A stretch of 46,742 nucleotides of DNA, taken from positions 1-46,742 of the forward strand of contig DAHUZS010000084.1 of assembly GCA_027315045.1 (NCBI GenBank). Direction: 5' to 3'. Positions 11,560 through 19,235 of this stretch are shown piece by piece (position 1 is the stretch's first letter; each line of letters begins with the position of its first letter). The notes under the pieces were generated by a model. The model was not told where the DNA came from and searched no databases. It saw only the letters and a list, made by a program, of their open reading frames with translations. Made by a program: the position numbers and the translations under genes. This DNA is from Acidimicrobiaceae bacterium. Lineage in GTDB: Bacteria; Actinomycetota; Acidimicrobiia; Acidimicrobiales; RAAP-2.

Positions 11560-12942
11560 TCATGGGCCGGTCTTGATCTTGAGAAGCAGGTCGGTGACCT
11601 GGTCGTAGACCTGACGGCGTTCTCGCATCTGTGCGCTGATCTTCTCGACGGCGTGGATGACTGTGGTGTGATCCCGTCCCCCGAACACCCGGGCGATCGC
11701 CGGGTAGCTGTAGTCGGTGAGGTTCCTGACCAAGTACATCGCGACCTGGCGAGCGGTGACGAGGGGCCTGGTCCGGCTCGGCCCGCAGATCGAGTCGATC
11801 GTGAAGCCGTAGCGAATGGCTGTGGCCTCGAGGATCATCTGTGGGCTGATCCGGCGGGGTTCGTCGGCCGAGACGATGTCCGAGAGCACTCGTTCGGCCA
11901 GCGGGAGAGAGATCGGCTCGCGGTTCAAGGACGCGAAGGCGGTGACACGGATCAACGCCCCCTCGAGCTCTCGGATGTTGTTCTTCACGTGGGTCGCGAT
12001 GAACTCGAGGACTTCGTGGGGGATGTCGTCGTGGTCTGCTTCGGCCTTGGATCGCAAGATGGCCAATCGAGTCTCGAGGTCCGGTGGGTCGATCTCGGTG
12101 ATGAGCCCGGACAGGAACCGGCTCCGGAGCCGGTCCTCAAGCGTCTCGATGGACTTGGGCGGTCGGTCCGACGTGAGGACGATCTGTTTCCCGGTTCCGT
12201 GCAAGTCGTTGTAGGTGTGGAAAAACTCTTCTTGGAGGCCCTCTTTGTTCTGCATGAACTGGATGTCGTCGATGAGCAGGACGTCACAGTCGCGGTAGCG
12301 CCGCTTGAAGGCGATCGTGGTGGAAAGACGGAGGGAGTCGACGAAGTCGTTCATGAACGTCTCGGTCGTGACATAGAGAGCTTTGCGACGAGGGAAGTTC
12401 TCGCGGACGTAGTTGCCGATGGCGTGCAGAAGATGGGTCTTGCCGAGCCCGGAGTCGCCGTAAATGTACAGCGGGTTGTACGAACGACCGGGGGTCTCGG
12501 CGACCGCCTGAGCCGCCGCGTAGGCGAGGCGGTTTGACGAGGCGGCGACGAAGTTCTCGAAGCTGAATCGGGAATCCAGATTCCCCGAAGCGGTGTCGCC
12601 GCCCGAGGCGACCCGTTCGCCACGGACATAGGTCGCATTGGCCTCGGTCGGCTGGTACGTGGGTGGCACGGCCGGCGGGATCTCCGCGAGAACCTGAAGC
12701 CGGACTTTGACGGTCTGGCCGGCCAAGGATGCCAACGTGCCTTCGATGAGCGGGACGAAGCGACTCTCAAGCCGGTCCCGCACCGCCTGGTTCGGGACCG
12801 CGAGCACAAGTACCCCTTCGTGGCCGGAATCGGTCACCGAGACTGGTTCGACCCCGGAGAGCCACATCTGCCACGTCGCCTCCGACACTTGCTCGCGAAG
12901 CGACGCGGTGCAACGCGTCCACAGCCCATTGCTCTCTTCCAC
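11560..12942 (-). CDS. dnaA: Chromosomal replication initiator protein DnaA
   Basis: 460-residue AAA+ initiator that binds DnaA boxes and opens oriC. Domain I ([19 protein letters not shown]) is followed by a short linker. The ATPase domain has P-loop [15 protein letters not shown], Walker [10 protein letters not shown], and sensor and arginine regions ([11 protein letters not shown]). The C-terminal DNA-binding domain has the signature [18 protein letters not shown] 12942 is chosen because GGAGG lies 5 bases upstream and the product begins MEESNGLW. The frame stays open upstream to 13002, but that extension covers the DnaA-like boxes and has no family support. The boxes at 12971-13001 just upstream suggest autoregulation. 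Confidence 0.96.
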   Translation of the reverse strand: MEESNGLWTRCTASLREQVSEATWQMWLSGVEPVSVTDSGHEGVLVLAVPNQAVRDRLESRFVPLIEGTLASLAGQTVKVRLQVLAEIPPAVPPTYQPTEANATYVRGERVASGGDTASGNLDSRFSFENFVAASSNRLAYAAAQAVAETPGRSYNPLYIYGDSGLGKTHLLHAIGNYVRENFPRRKALYVTTETFMNDFVDSLRLSTTIAFKRRYRDCDVLLIDDIQFMQNKEGLQEEFFHTYNDLHGTGKQIVLTSDRPPKSIETLEDRLRSRFLSGLITEIDPPDLETRLAILRSKAEADHDDIPHEVLEFIATHVKNNIRELEGALIRVTAFASLNREPISLPLAERVLSDIVSADEPRRISPQMILEATAIRYGFTIDSICGPSRTRPLVTARQVAMYLVRNLTDYSYPAIARVFGGRDHTTVIHAVEKISAQMRERRQVYDQVTDLLLKIKTGP

Positions 12943-12960
12943 CTGCGCCTCCGGACCCCT

Positions 12961-13016
12961 CCAGGTGGTACCGTCCACAACTGGTCCACAGGTGTGGAAC
13001 ACGGGTCACCACCTGG
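12961..13016. promoter_or_regulatory. Three phased DnaA-like boxes inside a 9-bp inverted repeat, upstream of dnaA
   Basis: DnaA-like 9-mers begin at 12971 (CCGTCCACA), 12982 (TGGTCCACA) and 12993 (TGTGGAACA, reversed), each exactly 11 bp apart. They are enclosed by a perfect inverted repeat, CCAGGTGGT (12961-12969) and ACCACCTGG (13008-13016). The cluster ends 19 bases before the dnaA GTG, so it lies in the leader or promoter. Roles in dnaA autoregulation or as the second half of a bipartite origin are inferred. Confidence 0.6.
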
Positions 13017-13074
13017 TCATTTGAAGGTACACCGTCGGACCGGCAGCGACTAGTGGCGATCTGGCGATCGCGCC

Positions 13075-13080
13075 TAGCAT
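13075..13080 (+). promoter_or_regulatory. -10 element (TAGCAT) for the rpmH operon
   Basis: TAGCAT preceded by GCC, in the dnaA-rpmH divergent gap, about 100 bases upstream of rpmH. It matches the recurrent G(A/C)CTAGNNT motif. No convincing -35 is seen. Confidence 0.45.
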
Positions 13081-13181
13081 CGAGGACGACCTGCTGTGTG
13101 TGCGGCCCAGACATCCCGGCCGACAGCGGAAGCCCTCGGTGGCGGCGCCAGAGTCCCGGGGACCAGGAAAGGCTGATCGGC

Positions 13182-13316
13182 GTGAAGCGTACGTACCAAC
13201 CCAACACCCGCAAACGGGCGAAGACACACGGGTTCCGTGCCCGAATGGCCAGCCGGGGGGGTCGGGCGGTCCTCCGGGCCAGGCGGCTGAAGCACCGGCG
13301 TCGCCTGTCGGTCTGA
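13182..13316 (+). CDS. rpmH: 50S ribosomal protein L34
   Basis: 44 residues beginning [20 protein letters not shown] and ending KHRRRLSV, the near-invariant basic L34 sequence. The start is GTG 13182, with AGGAAAGG (13165-13172) about 9 bases upstream. It heads the rpmH-rnpA-yidD-yidC-khpB-rsmG string, divergent from dnaA, as in most bacteria. rnpA follows after 5 bases. Confidence 0.97.
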   Translation: MKRTYQPNTRKRAKTHGFRARMASRGGRAVLRARRLKHRRRLSV

Positions 13317-13321
13317 GCGAG

Positions 13322-13663
13322 GTGGCCACACGATCCGCCGGACGCGTCCGGCAGCGGAGGGCGTTCGTCGCCTTGCGACGGCCTGCTGGCCGGGCGGCCG
13401 TGGGGCCGCTCCGGGTCAACTGGGTGCCCGACGGCGCGGAGTTCCCCCAGGTGGCTTATGCAATTGGCCGTCGATGTGGTGGCGCCGTGCAGCGGAACCG
13501 GCTGCGCCGTCGACTCCGGGCCGCGGTGGCCGAGGTCGGTGCACCGCCGGGGTACTACCTGGTCACGGCAGATCGTCTGGCCGCAGAGCTGGGCTTTGCC
13601 GAGCTGTCGAGGGCAGTAGGCTCGGCGATGACGTCCGCGGCCACAAAGGGTGCTCGCCGATGA
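13322..13663 (+). CDS. rnpA: Ribonuclease P protein component
   Basis: 113-residue basic protein that assists RNase P RNA in trimming tRNA 5' ends. The hallmark RNR-type motif is [14 protein letters not shown], preceded by [13 protein letters not shown]. The start is GTG 13322, 5 bases after the rpmH stop with only a weak ribosome-binding site, so coupling to rpmH is likely. The frame stays open upstream through rpmH, but those residues are out-of-frame rpmH sequence. It overlaps yidD by 4 bases (ATGA at 13660). Confidence 0.92.
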   Translation: MATRSAGRVRQRRAFVALRRPAGRAAVGPLRVNWVPDGAEFPQVAYAIGRRCGGAVQRNRLRRRLRAAVAEVGAPPGYYLVTADRLAAELGFAELSRAVGSAMTSAATKGARR

Positions 13664-13911
13664 CGGATCGATTCTCCCCCGGCCAGCGGGCTGCGCTGGG
13701 CGCGATCAAGGGCTACCAGGGCCTCCGTGCCGGGCACCCGTCGCCATGCCGGTTCTGGCCGTCGTGCTCCGCCTACGCCGCCGAAGCGATCGAGACCCAC
13801 GGCTTCTGGCGAGGAAGCTGGCTCGCGTTCCGCCGGGTCCTTCGTTGCCACCCCTTCGGCGGACACGGGGTTGACCTGGTCCCGATGCGGGCCGAGGGGC
13901 GAGCCCGATGA
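13660..13911 (+). CDS. yidD: Membrane protein insertion efficiency factor YidD
   Basis: 83 residues of the YidD/DUF37 family, a small membrane-associated protein that supports YidC-dependent insertion. Diagnostic motifs are [28 protein letters not shown] and [18 protein letters not shown], with three conserved cysteines. The start codon overlaps the rnpA stop and the stop overlaps the yidC start, both by ATGA, showing tight coupling. Confidence 0.95.
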   Translation: MTDRFSPGQRAALGAIKGYQGLRAGHPSPCRFWPSCSAYAAEAIETHGFWRGSWLAFRRVLRCHPFGGHGVDLVPMRAEGRAR

Positions 13912-15008
13912 TGATCGCCGAGAACGTCCTGTTCCACGACGTCGGGCGGATCTTCCAACCACTCTTTGACGCTGTCGGTTGGGTTCTCGCTCTGATCTAC
14001 GGGATCATCCCGAACTACGCGATCGCGATCATCCTGCTCACCGTGGTCATCATGGTGCTGCTGACGCCGCTCACGATCAAGAGCACGCGCTCCATGCTCG
14101 CCATGTCGGAGCTCCAGCCGGAGATCAAGAAGCTCCAGACCAAGTACAAGGGAGCCGAGAACCGCCAGAAGCTGAACGAAGAGCTGATGGCACTCTACAA
14201 GGAAAAGGGCATCAACCCGGCCGGTGGTTGCCTGCCGATGTTCCTGCAGATGCCCTTCCTAATCATTCTGTATGATACGATCAGAGGGTTGACCAATGTC
14301 GTGACGGTCAACGGTCAGCAGCTGGTCCAACCCCGGTACATTCCGAAGCCGCCGCACGGCGCGGTGACCGTTTCGCTGGTCGAGAAGCTCTACCACAGTC
14401 TGACGGCCCACAATCCCCTGGTAACTGGGCATGGGATCATGGTCTCCTTTGGGGTGGACCTGGCCAACAAGCCCTTCGGTAGCGGGCTGACAGGAACTCA
14501 ACGGATCCCGTATTTCGCTATGGTCGTGCTGGCGGTCGGACTTCAGTACTTTCAGATGCGGCAAATGAACCAACGAAACAAACAAGCTGCCGCGAACAAG
14601 CAGATGCAAACCATTCAGAAAATTACTCCGATTCTGTTTGCGTACATTTACTTTATTATCCCGGCCGGAGTCGTCGTCTACATGATCGTGTCGACGCTGA
14701 TTCGTATCCTGACCCAAGAGGTGATGTTCCGCACCGGGATGGTGCAGATGCCGGGCGGCGAGCGGACGATCGGCGGGGCCAAGGGGCGGTTCGGACGGTT
14801 GGCCGGCGCCCCGAGCCTGGTGGCTGAGGAGAAACCGGAGCTCGGGTCGGGGAACGAGGAGAACGGATCGGGCACAAAGACGCGTCCGGCGCCGTCCCGT
14901 ACCAGCGCGGCGAACGGTCAGCGCCGCGGTAGTACCGATGGTGCTACCAAGAAGGCCCCGCCGGCGCAGCCGCGAGCCCGAAACAAGAGACCGCGAAAGG
15001 CGCGTTAG
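13908..15008 (+). CDS. yidC: Membrane protein insertase YidC
   Basis: 366-residue Oxa1/YidC-family insertase of the short form, without the large periplasmic domain of Gram-negatives. The conserved first core helix ends in [20 protein letters not shown], with the groove arginine. The cytoplasmic coiled hairpin follows ([12 protein letters not shown]), then [20 protein letters not shown]. Further membrane helices lie around residues 200-220 and 245-270. The last 90 residues are a Ser/Gly/Lys/Arg-rich cytoplasmic tail, probably ribosome- or RNA-facing. A 21-base near-palindrome (14928-14948) lies in the tail-coding part. Codon use turns AT-rich around 14500-14665, unlike the flanks. ATG 13908 or the adjacent ATG 13911 could start it. 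Confidence 0.95.
   Translation: MMIAENVLFHDVGRIFQPLFDAVGWVLALIYGIIPNYAIAIILLTVVIMVLLTPLTIKSTRSMLAMSELQPEIKKLQTKYKGAENRQKLNEELMALYKEKGINPAGGCLPMFLQMPFLIILYDTIRGLTNVVTVNGQQLVQPRYIPKPPHGAVTVSLVEKLYHSLTAHNPLVTGHGIMVSFGVDLANKPFGSGLTGTQRIPYFAMVVLAVGLQYFQMRQMNQRNKQAAANKQMQTIQKITPILFAYIYFIIPAGVVVYMIVSTLIRILTQEVMFRTGMVQMPGGERTIGGAKGRFGRLAGAPSLVAEEKPELGSGNEENGSGTKTRPAPSRTSAANGQRRGSTDGATKKAPPAQPRARNKRPRKAR
14928..14948. repeat. Imperfect 21-bp palindrome shared with parB
   Basis: GGTAGTACCG-A-TGGTGCTACC in the yidC tail, encoding part of [11 protein letters not shown]. It is nearly identical to the core of the perfect palindrome at 18862-18888 in parB, in the same reading frame (GSTDGAT here, GSTDGTT there). 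Confidence 0.7.
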
Positions 15009-15011
15009 GGA

Positions 15012-15938
15012 GTGGAGTGGGTCGAGATCTCGGGCCGGACGCTCGAGGAGGCGAAAGAACTGGCACTTGAGCAGCTCGGGGTCGCCGAGCCGGATGCTGA
15101 GTTGGTTGTGCTGAGCGAGCCGAAGGTCGGGTTGTTCGGCCGGACCCGCGGGGAGGCCCGGGTTCGAGCCCGGGTACGCCCGGTCGGGCCGCGGCCCAAG
15201 CGGCAGCGGCGCCAACGCAAGCCGGAGGGATCGAATGGGCACACGGCGAAGGGCGGGGAGCGTAGACGGGGCTCGGGCACGGGGCAGAGTTCGGAGAGGG
15301 CGCCGCGGCGCGACGGGAATGGCAACGCACCGGTTGGGGCGTCGTCGGGACGCCGGAGGCGAGGCCGGGGAAGCCAGGCATCCAGCGCAGAGGTCCGATC
15401 TTCAACCGATGGGGACGGGCCGACTCGCGAGGGGACGAGCCGACAGGACAAGGAGGCCGTGATGGCCGATGAGATGACCCGTGAAGAGCAAGCCACCGCC
15501 GCTCGAGAGTTCCTGGAGGGGTTGCTCGAGGCTTACGGATACGAGGCCTCGGTGGCGACCACACTGCTGGACGAGGACGTGATCGAGGTCGCGGCAGAGG
15601 GGAACGAGCTCGGTCTGCTCGTCGGGCCCCGCGGTTCGACGCTCGCGGCGTTGCAGGACGTCGCCCGCACGGTCGTCCAGCACCGTTTCCCGTCGAGGAC
15701 CGATCGGATCGTGGTGGACGTCGCCGGGTACCGGCAGCGCCGAGTCGCCGCGCTACGGCGGTTCACCCAGCAGATTGCCGAGGAGGTACTCGAGTCGGGG
15801 ACCGAACGGGCCCTCGAACCCATGTCCCCCGCCGACCGCAAGGTTGTCCACGACACGGTCACCGAGATCGAGGGTTTGTCCACCCGCTCCGAGGGTGAGG
15901 ACTCGGCCCGGCATGTGGTGATCGCGCCGGCGAGCTGA
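15012..15938 (+). CDS. khpB: KhpB/Jag RNA-binding protein (Jag_N, KH, R3H)
   Basis: 308 residues. The N-terminal Jag_N domain is VEISGRTLEEAKELALEQLG with KVGLFGRTRGEARVRARV. A long Arg/Gly/Ser-rich linker spans about residues 60-150. The KH domain is about 180-245 (LLVGPRGSTLAALQDV) and the R3H motif is PADRKVVHDTV, ending in HVVIAPAS. KhpB/Jag proteins bind RNA and influence elongation and division in Gram-positives. Start: GTG 15012, 3 bases after the yidC stop; GAAAGG about 11 bases upstream is the best ribosome-binding site. Methionines near residue 150 could give a shorter product, but that would lose Jag_N. Confidence 0.9.
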   Translation: MEWVEISGRTLEEAKELALEQLGVAEPDAELVVLSEPKVGLFGRTRGEARVRARVRPVGPRPKRQRRQRKPEGSNGHTAKGGERRRGSGTGQSSERAPRRDGNGNAPVGASSGRRRRGRGSQASSAEVRSSTDGDGPTREGTSRQDKEAVMADEMTREEQATAAREFLEGLLEAYGYEASVATTLLDEDVIEVAAEGNELGLLVGPRGSTLAALQDVARTVVQHRFPSRTDRIVVDVAGYRQRRVAALRRFTQQIAEEVLESGTERALEPMSPADRKVVHDTVTEIEGLSTRSEGEDSARHVVIAPAS

Positions 15939-15940
15939 GC

Positions 15941-16594
15941 GTGCCGGCCACCGGCTCGGCCCCGCCGGAGGTGGTCGTCGAGATCCTGGTCCGAGCACAG
16001 CAGGAGGGCCTGGTGGGGACGGGCGCGATTGCCGATCACGTCCGCCACTCGATGGCGTTCGCCCGGGCGGTCGAGCTGGGGCGAGGGCGGCCAATTGGGG
16101 CCGGGGACCGCGTTGCCGACCTCGGCTCCGGCGGTGGCTTGCCCGGGCTGGTCCTCGCCGCTACCTGTCGGGACGCCCCGTTCACCTTGATCGAGAGTTC
16201 AACCCGTCGTGCAGCGTTCCTGCGGTGGGCGGTCGGGTTCATGGGTGCCGATGCTCAGGTGGAGATCGCGGTTGGCCGTGCCGAGGGGGTGGGACGGGAA
16301 CCCCGCTGGCGGGGGACCCAGACGGTGGTGGTGGCGCGATCGTTCGGACCGCCGGCGGTGACGGCGGAGTGTGGTGGCCCGCTCCTCGCGATCGGTGGCC
16401 TCCTAGTGGTATCGGAGCCACCCCGAGGTGAGGTCGAGATTCGGTGGCCGGGCGACGGGTTAACGCTGTTGGGTTTGGATCGGGTGATGCTGGGTGATCG
16501 GGACCTTCGCTTTACGGTGCTGCGGTCGATGGTCGCTTGCCCGGAGCGCTACCCCCGTCGGGTCGGGGTCCCGGCGAAGCGGCCGCTGTTCTGA
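15941..16594 (+). CDS. rsmG: 16S rRNA (guanine-N7) methyltransferase RsmG
   Basis: 217-residue enzyme that methylates G527 (E. coli numbering) in 16S rRNA; loss in other species gives low-level streptomycin resistance. The SAM motif is VADLGSGGGLPGLVLA (about residues 58-73). LIESSTRRAAFLRW is the next conserved block, VVVARSFGPP is motif IV-like, and the C-terminus YPRRVGVPAKRPLF is the family ending. The start is GTG 15941, 2 bases after the khpB stop. It is followed by two parS sites and parA, the widespread gidB-soj-spo0J order. Confidence 0.95.
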   Translation: MPATGSAPPEVVVEILVRAQQEGLVGTGAIADHVRHSMAFARAVELGRGRPIGAGDRVADLGSGGGLPGLVLAATCRDAPFTLIESSTRRAAFLRWAVGFMGADAQVEIAVGRAEGVGREPRWRGTQTVVVARSFGPPAVTAECGGPLLAIGGLLVVSEPPRGEVEIRWPGDGLTLLGLDRVMLGDRDLRFTVLRSMVACPERYPRRVGVPAKRPLF

Positions 16595-16605
16595 GGGTTG
16601 TCGGG

Positions 16606-16621
16606 TGTTTCACGTGAAACA
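16606..16621. promoter_or_regulatory. parS site 1 (perfect)
   Basis: TGTTTCACGTGAAACA, identical to the near-universal 16-bp parS centromere bound by ParB. It starts 12 bases after the rsmG stop. Confidence 0.97.
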
Positions 16622-16645
16622 AGACGGGATGCGCCGACCTCGGCG

Positions 16646-16661
16646 CGTTTCACGTGAAACC
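16646..16661. promoter_or_regulatory. parS site 2 (14-bp core)
   Basis: CGTTTCACGTGAAACC, with the 14-bp core GTTTCACGTGAAAC intact and only the outermost base of each side changed. It lies exactly 40 bp from site 1 and about 88 bases upstream of parA. Confidence 0.93.
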
Positions 16662-16748
16662 GAGCCGGAAAACGACCGAATGCCTTGACGCTCGGGTCGC
16701 GCGCGGCGAGGATGTGGCGATGCAGCCGTTGGCTGAAATCAGGGCCTG

Positions 16749-18188
16749 ATGCCGCTCTGGCGTCGAGACCGGGGTCGGCGACATCCGCCAGAACCGTCTC
16801 CCGGCGAGACCCCTGTCGAACGGAACCTTGAGGACCATCGACCTGAAGGCGAACCCGAGTCCGGACCCGCCTCCATCGAGCCGAGCGGCGGAGCGGTCAA
16901 GGGTCCATCGCCGACCCCTCCGGTGGACGACGTGACGGGCGTCGTCGCGGCCGTCACGGCGGTACTCCCCGAACCTCAACCCGAACCGGAGCCGGAGCCA
17001 ATGGGCCCCGGTCCCGACGGGGGTGCCGAAGCGGAGCCCGACGAACCTTCCGCCGAAGGGACGGACGCCGAATCGGCGGCACCGGAATCGGCGGCACCGG
17101 AACACGACGGCGCCGCGGCGATAGCCCCGAAGGAGGTCGCCGAACTGACATCCGGCGCCGATGACGCCGACCTCGAGGAGGCCGCCGTCGAGCCTGTCGG
17201 CCATGCCCCACCGGACACCGACGTCGTGGAGCCGGTCGACGTACCCTCGATTCCCGAACCGGTGGAGGCCACCGCACCCCTTCGCACGCCCCACCGACCG
17301 GCCCATGCCCGGACGGATGCCTCCACGACCTTCGTCGAGCGGGCGCAGATGTCCATGGAGCGTCTAGGGGAACTCCCCGGAGAGACCAACGGGGCCCGCG
17401 CGCCCCGGTCCCTGCCGAGGGTGGTCGCGATCGCGAACCAGAAGGGCGGAGTGGGGAAGACCACCACCACCGTCAATCTGGGTGCGGCCCTCTCCGAGCT
17501 GGATTACCGGGTGCTGGTGGTGGACCTCGACCCTCAGGGCAATGCGACGAGCGGCCTGGGCATCGACACCCGGAACTTCGAGTCGTCGATGTACGACGTG
17601 ATCATGCGGGACGCTCCGATCGAGGATTGCATCGAGCCGACCAACGTGCAGAACCTGTTCGTTACCCCGGCCACCATCGATCTGGCCGGGGTGGAGATCG
17701 AGCTGGTGAGCGCGTTCAGCCGTGAGCTGAAGCTGAAGCGTGCGATCGACACGGTGGTCGACGACTTCGATTTCGTCCTCATCGACTGTCCGCCTTCACT
17801 CGGGCTGCTGACGGTGAACGGCCTGGCGGCGGCCACCGAGGTCATGGTGCCGATCCAGTGCGAGTACTACGCGCTTGAGGGGCTGAGCCAGTTGATCCGT
17901 AACGTCCAGCTGGTCGCGGCCAACCTCAACGCCGGACTTGAGATCAGCGCGATCGTGCTGACCATGTTCGACGCTCGGACCAGGTTGGCCATCGAGGTCG
18001 CCGACGAGGTCCGGACCCACTTCAAAGAGGTGGTGTGCCGGAGCATCATCCCACGCACGGTCCGACTGTCGGAGGCGCCGTCCTTCGGGCAGCCCATCAC
18101 CGTGTTCGACCCCAGCTCAAGAGGGGCGGTCGCCTACCGGGAGCTGGCCAAGGAGGTGAGTGATGGCGCGCCGAAGCGGTCTGGGTAA
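16749..18188 (+). CDS. parA: Chromosome partitioning ATPase ParA with long acidic/Pro-rich N-terminal extension
   Basis: 479 residues. The core (about 223-479) is a deviant Walker-type ATPase: RVVAIANQKGGVGKTTTTVN, VDLDPQGNATSGLG, FVLIDCPPSLGLLTVN and RSIIPRTVRLSEAPSFGQPI. It moves origin-bound ParB-parS along the nucleoid. The first 220 residues are low-complexity, rich in Pro, Glu, Ala and Asp, with repeats such as PEPQPEPEPEP and a duplicated ESAAP. Most ParA proteins have 0-70 residues there. ATG 16749 has AGGG 4 bases upstream. Internal ATGs near 17349 and 17355 could start a shorter form. A 9-codon open frame (16720-16749) ends overlapping the start. The gene overlaps parB by 26 bases. 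Confidence 0.92.
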   Translation: MPLWRRDRGRRHPPEPSPGETPVERNLEDHRPEGEPESGPASIEPSGGAVKGPSPTPPVDDVTGVVAAVTAVLPEPQPEPEPEPMGPGPDGGAEAEPDEPSAEGTDAESAAPESAAPEHDGAAAIAPKEVAELTSGADDADLEEAAVEPVGHAPPDTDVVEPVDVPSIPEPVEATAPLRTPHRPAHARTDASTTFVERAQMSMERLGELPGETNGARAPRSLPRVVAIANQKGGVGKTTTTVNLGAALSELDYRVLVVDLDPQGNATSGLGIDTRNFESSMYDVIMRDAPIEDCIEPTNVQNLFVTPATIDLAGVEIELVSAFSRELKLKRAIDTVVDDFDFVLIDCPPSLGLLTVNGLAAATEVMVPIQCEYYALEGLSQLIRNVQLVAANLNAGLEISAIVLTMFDARTRLAIEVADEVRTHFKEVVCRSIIPRTVRLSEAPSFGQPITVFDPSSRGAVAYRELAKEVSDGAPKRSG

Positions 18189-19077
18189 GGGTCTCGGTGC
18201 TCTGATCCCCACCGAGGTGGCGGGGCGGTCCGCCTCTGCCCTGCGGGAGGTCCCCATCGGCAGCATTCGGCCCAACGCCCGGCAGCCTCGGACCTACTTC
18301 GACGAGGAGGCGATGTCTTCGTTGGCCGCCTCGATCCGGGAGCTGGGCGTCCTCCAACCGGTCCTGGTGAAGGAGGTGCCGGGGGATCCGGACGCGTACG
18401 AGCTCATCGCCGGGGAACGACGGTGGCGTGCGGCCCGACGGGCGGGGCTCCAGACCATCCCGGTCCTGGCCCAGATCCACGCCGGCGACGCCCAGAGTCT
18501 CGAGCAGGCGCTGGTCGAGAACCTCCATCGCGAGGACCTCAACCCCCTCGAGGAGGCCGCCGCCTACCAGCAGCTCATCGACGACTTCTCGTTCACCCAC
18601 GAACAGGTGGCGAAGCGGGTGGGGAAGAGTCGGGCGGCGGTGACAAACACCCTGAGGTTGCTCCAGCTGCCGGCGGGGGTGCAACGCGCCCTGGCCGACG
18701 CGACCATCAGCGCGGGACACGCCCGGGCCCTGCTCGGGACCCCGGACCGGGTGCTGCAGGAAGCGCTGGTGGCACGGGTGATCAGCGAGGGACTCACCGT
18801 CCGGGCGGTCGAGGACGAGGTGCGGCGGGCCCAGGACCTGGTCGACGCGGCCAATGCTCGAGCTGGTAGTACCGACGGTACTACCAGCCGGCAGCCGTCG
18901 CGGCGGCCATTGCCGGAGCCCGGGCTGCTCGAACTCGAGGAGCTTCTGGCGGCGTTTCTCAACACGAGGGTGAAGGTTGACCTGAAGAATAGGAAGGGCC
19001 GCCTGGTGATCGAGTTCGCAACGTTGGAGGACCTGGAGCGGATCTACCGCACCATGGTGGGTCAACAAGCCGGCTAG
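18163..19077 (+). CDS. parB: Chromosome partitioning protein ParB
   Basis: 304-residue CTPase that binds parS and spreads along DNA. The N-terminus ARRSGLGKGLGALIP is the ParA-interacting motif. The CTP-binding region contains ELIAGERRWRAARRAGL and NLHREDLNPLEEAAAYQQL. The helix-turn-helix is THEQVAKRVGKSRAAVTNTL, followed by ISAGHARALL. The C-terminal dimerisation domain is after residue 250. ATG 18163 lies 6 bases after a perfect AGGAGG; GTG 18160 is the only rival. The linker before the C-terminal domain contains a 27-bp perfect DNA palindrome (18862-18888) shared with yidC. parS sites are 1.5 kb upstream. Confidence 0.97.
   Translation: MARRSGLGKGLGALIPTEVAGRSASALREVPIGSIRPNARQPRTYFDEEAMSSLAASIRELGVLQPVLVKEVPGDPDAYELIAGERRWRAARRAGLQTIPVLAQIHAGDAQSLEQALVENLHREDLNPLEEAAAYQQLIDDFSFTHEQVAKRVGKSRAAVTNTLRLLQLPAGVQRALADATISAGHARALLGTPDRVLQEALVARVISEGLTVRAVEDEVRRAQDLVDAANARAGSTDGTTSRQPSRRPLPEPGLLELEELLAAFLNTRVKVDLKNRKGRLVIEFATLEDLERIYRTMVGQQAG
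18862..18888. repeat. Perfect 27-bp palindrome within parB
   Basis: Two 13-base arms, GCTGGTAGTACCG and CGGTACTACCAGC, flank a single A. It encodes AGSTDGTTSR in the variable linker of ParB. The 21-base core recurs, less perfectly, in the yidC tail at 14928-14948. Confidence 0.85.
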
Positions 19078-19087
19078 CTGGGCTTTT
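19067..19087 (+). terminator. Weak terminator overlapping the parB stop
   Basis: AAGCC and GGCTT arms with a 9-base loop containing the parB TAG, followed by TT. The stem is short, so support is modest; position between convergent parB and the cwlM-like gene helps. Confidence 0.35.
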
Positions 19088-19235
19088 GTCGGGCACTCAC
19101 CTCGGCCACAGCGCTCAACTGGACATTCAGCTTCTTCCACAACCTGTGCATGACGTGTGGATTGTCACAATGCTCACCTGGTCGAGGGTTAGTTTCCCGG
19201 AACGGCGGTCCGGGGGAGTGGCCGTCACCGGCACG

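Noticed and set aside
12943-13002. dnaA starting at GTG 13002
   Set aside because: The extra 20 residues have no family match and would be encoded by the DnaA-like box cluster; GTG 12942 has GGAGG at ideal spacing.
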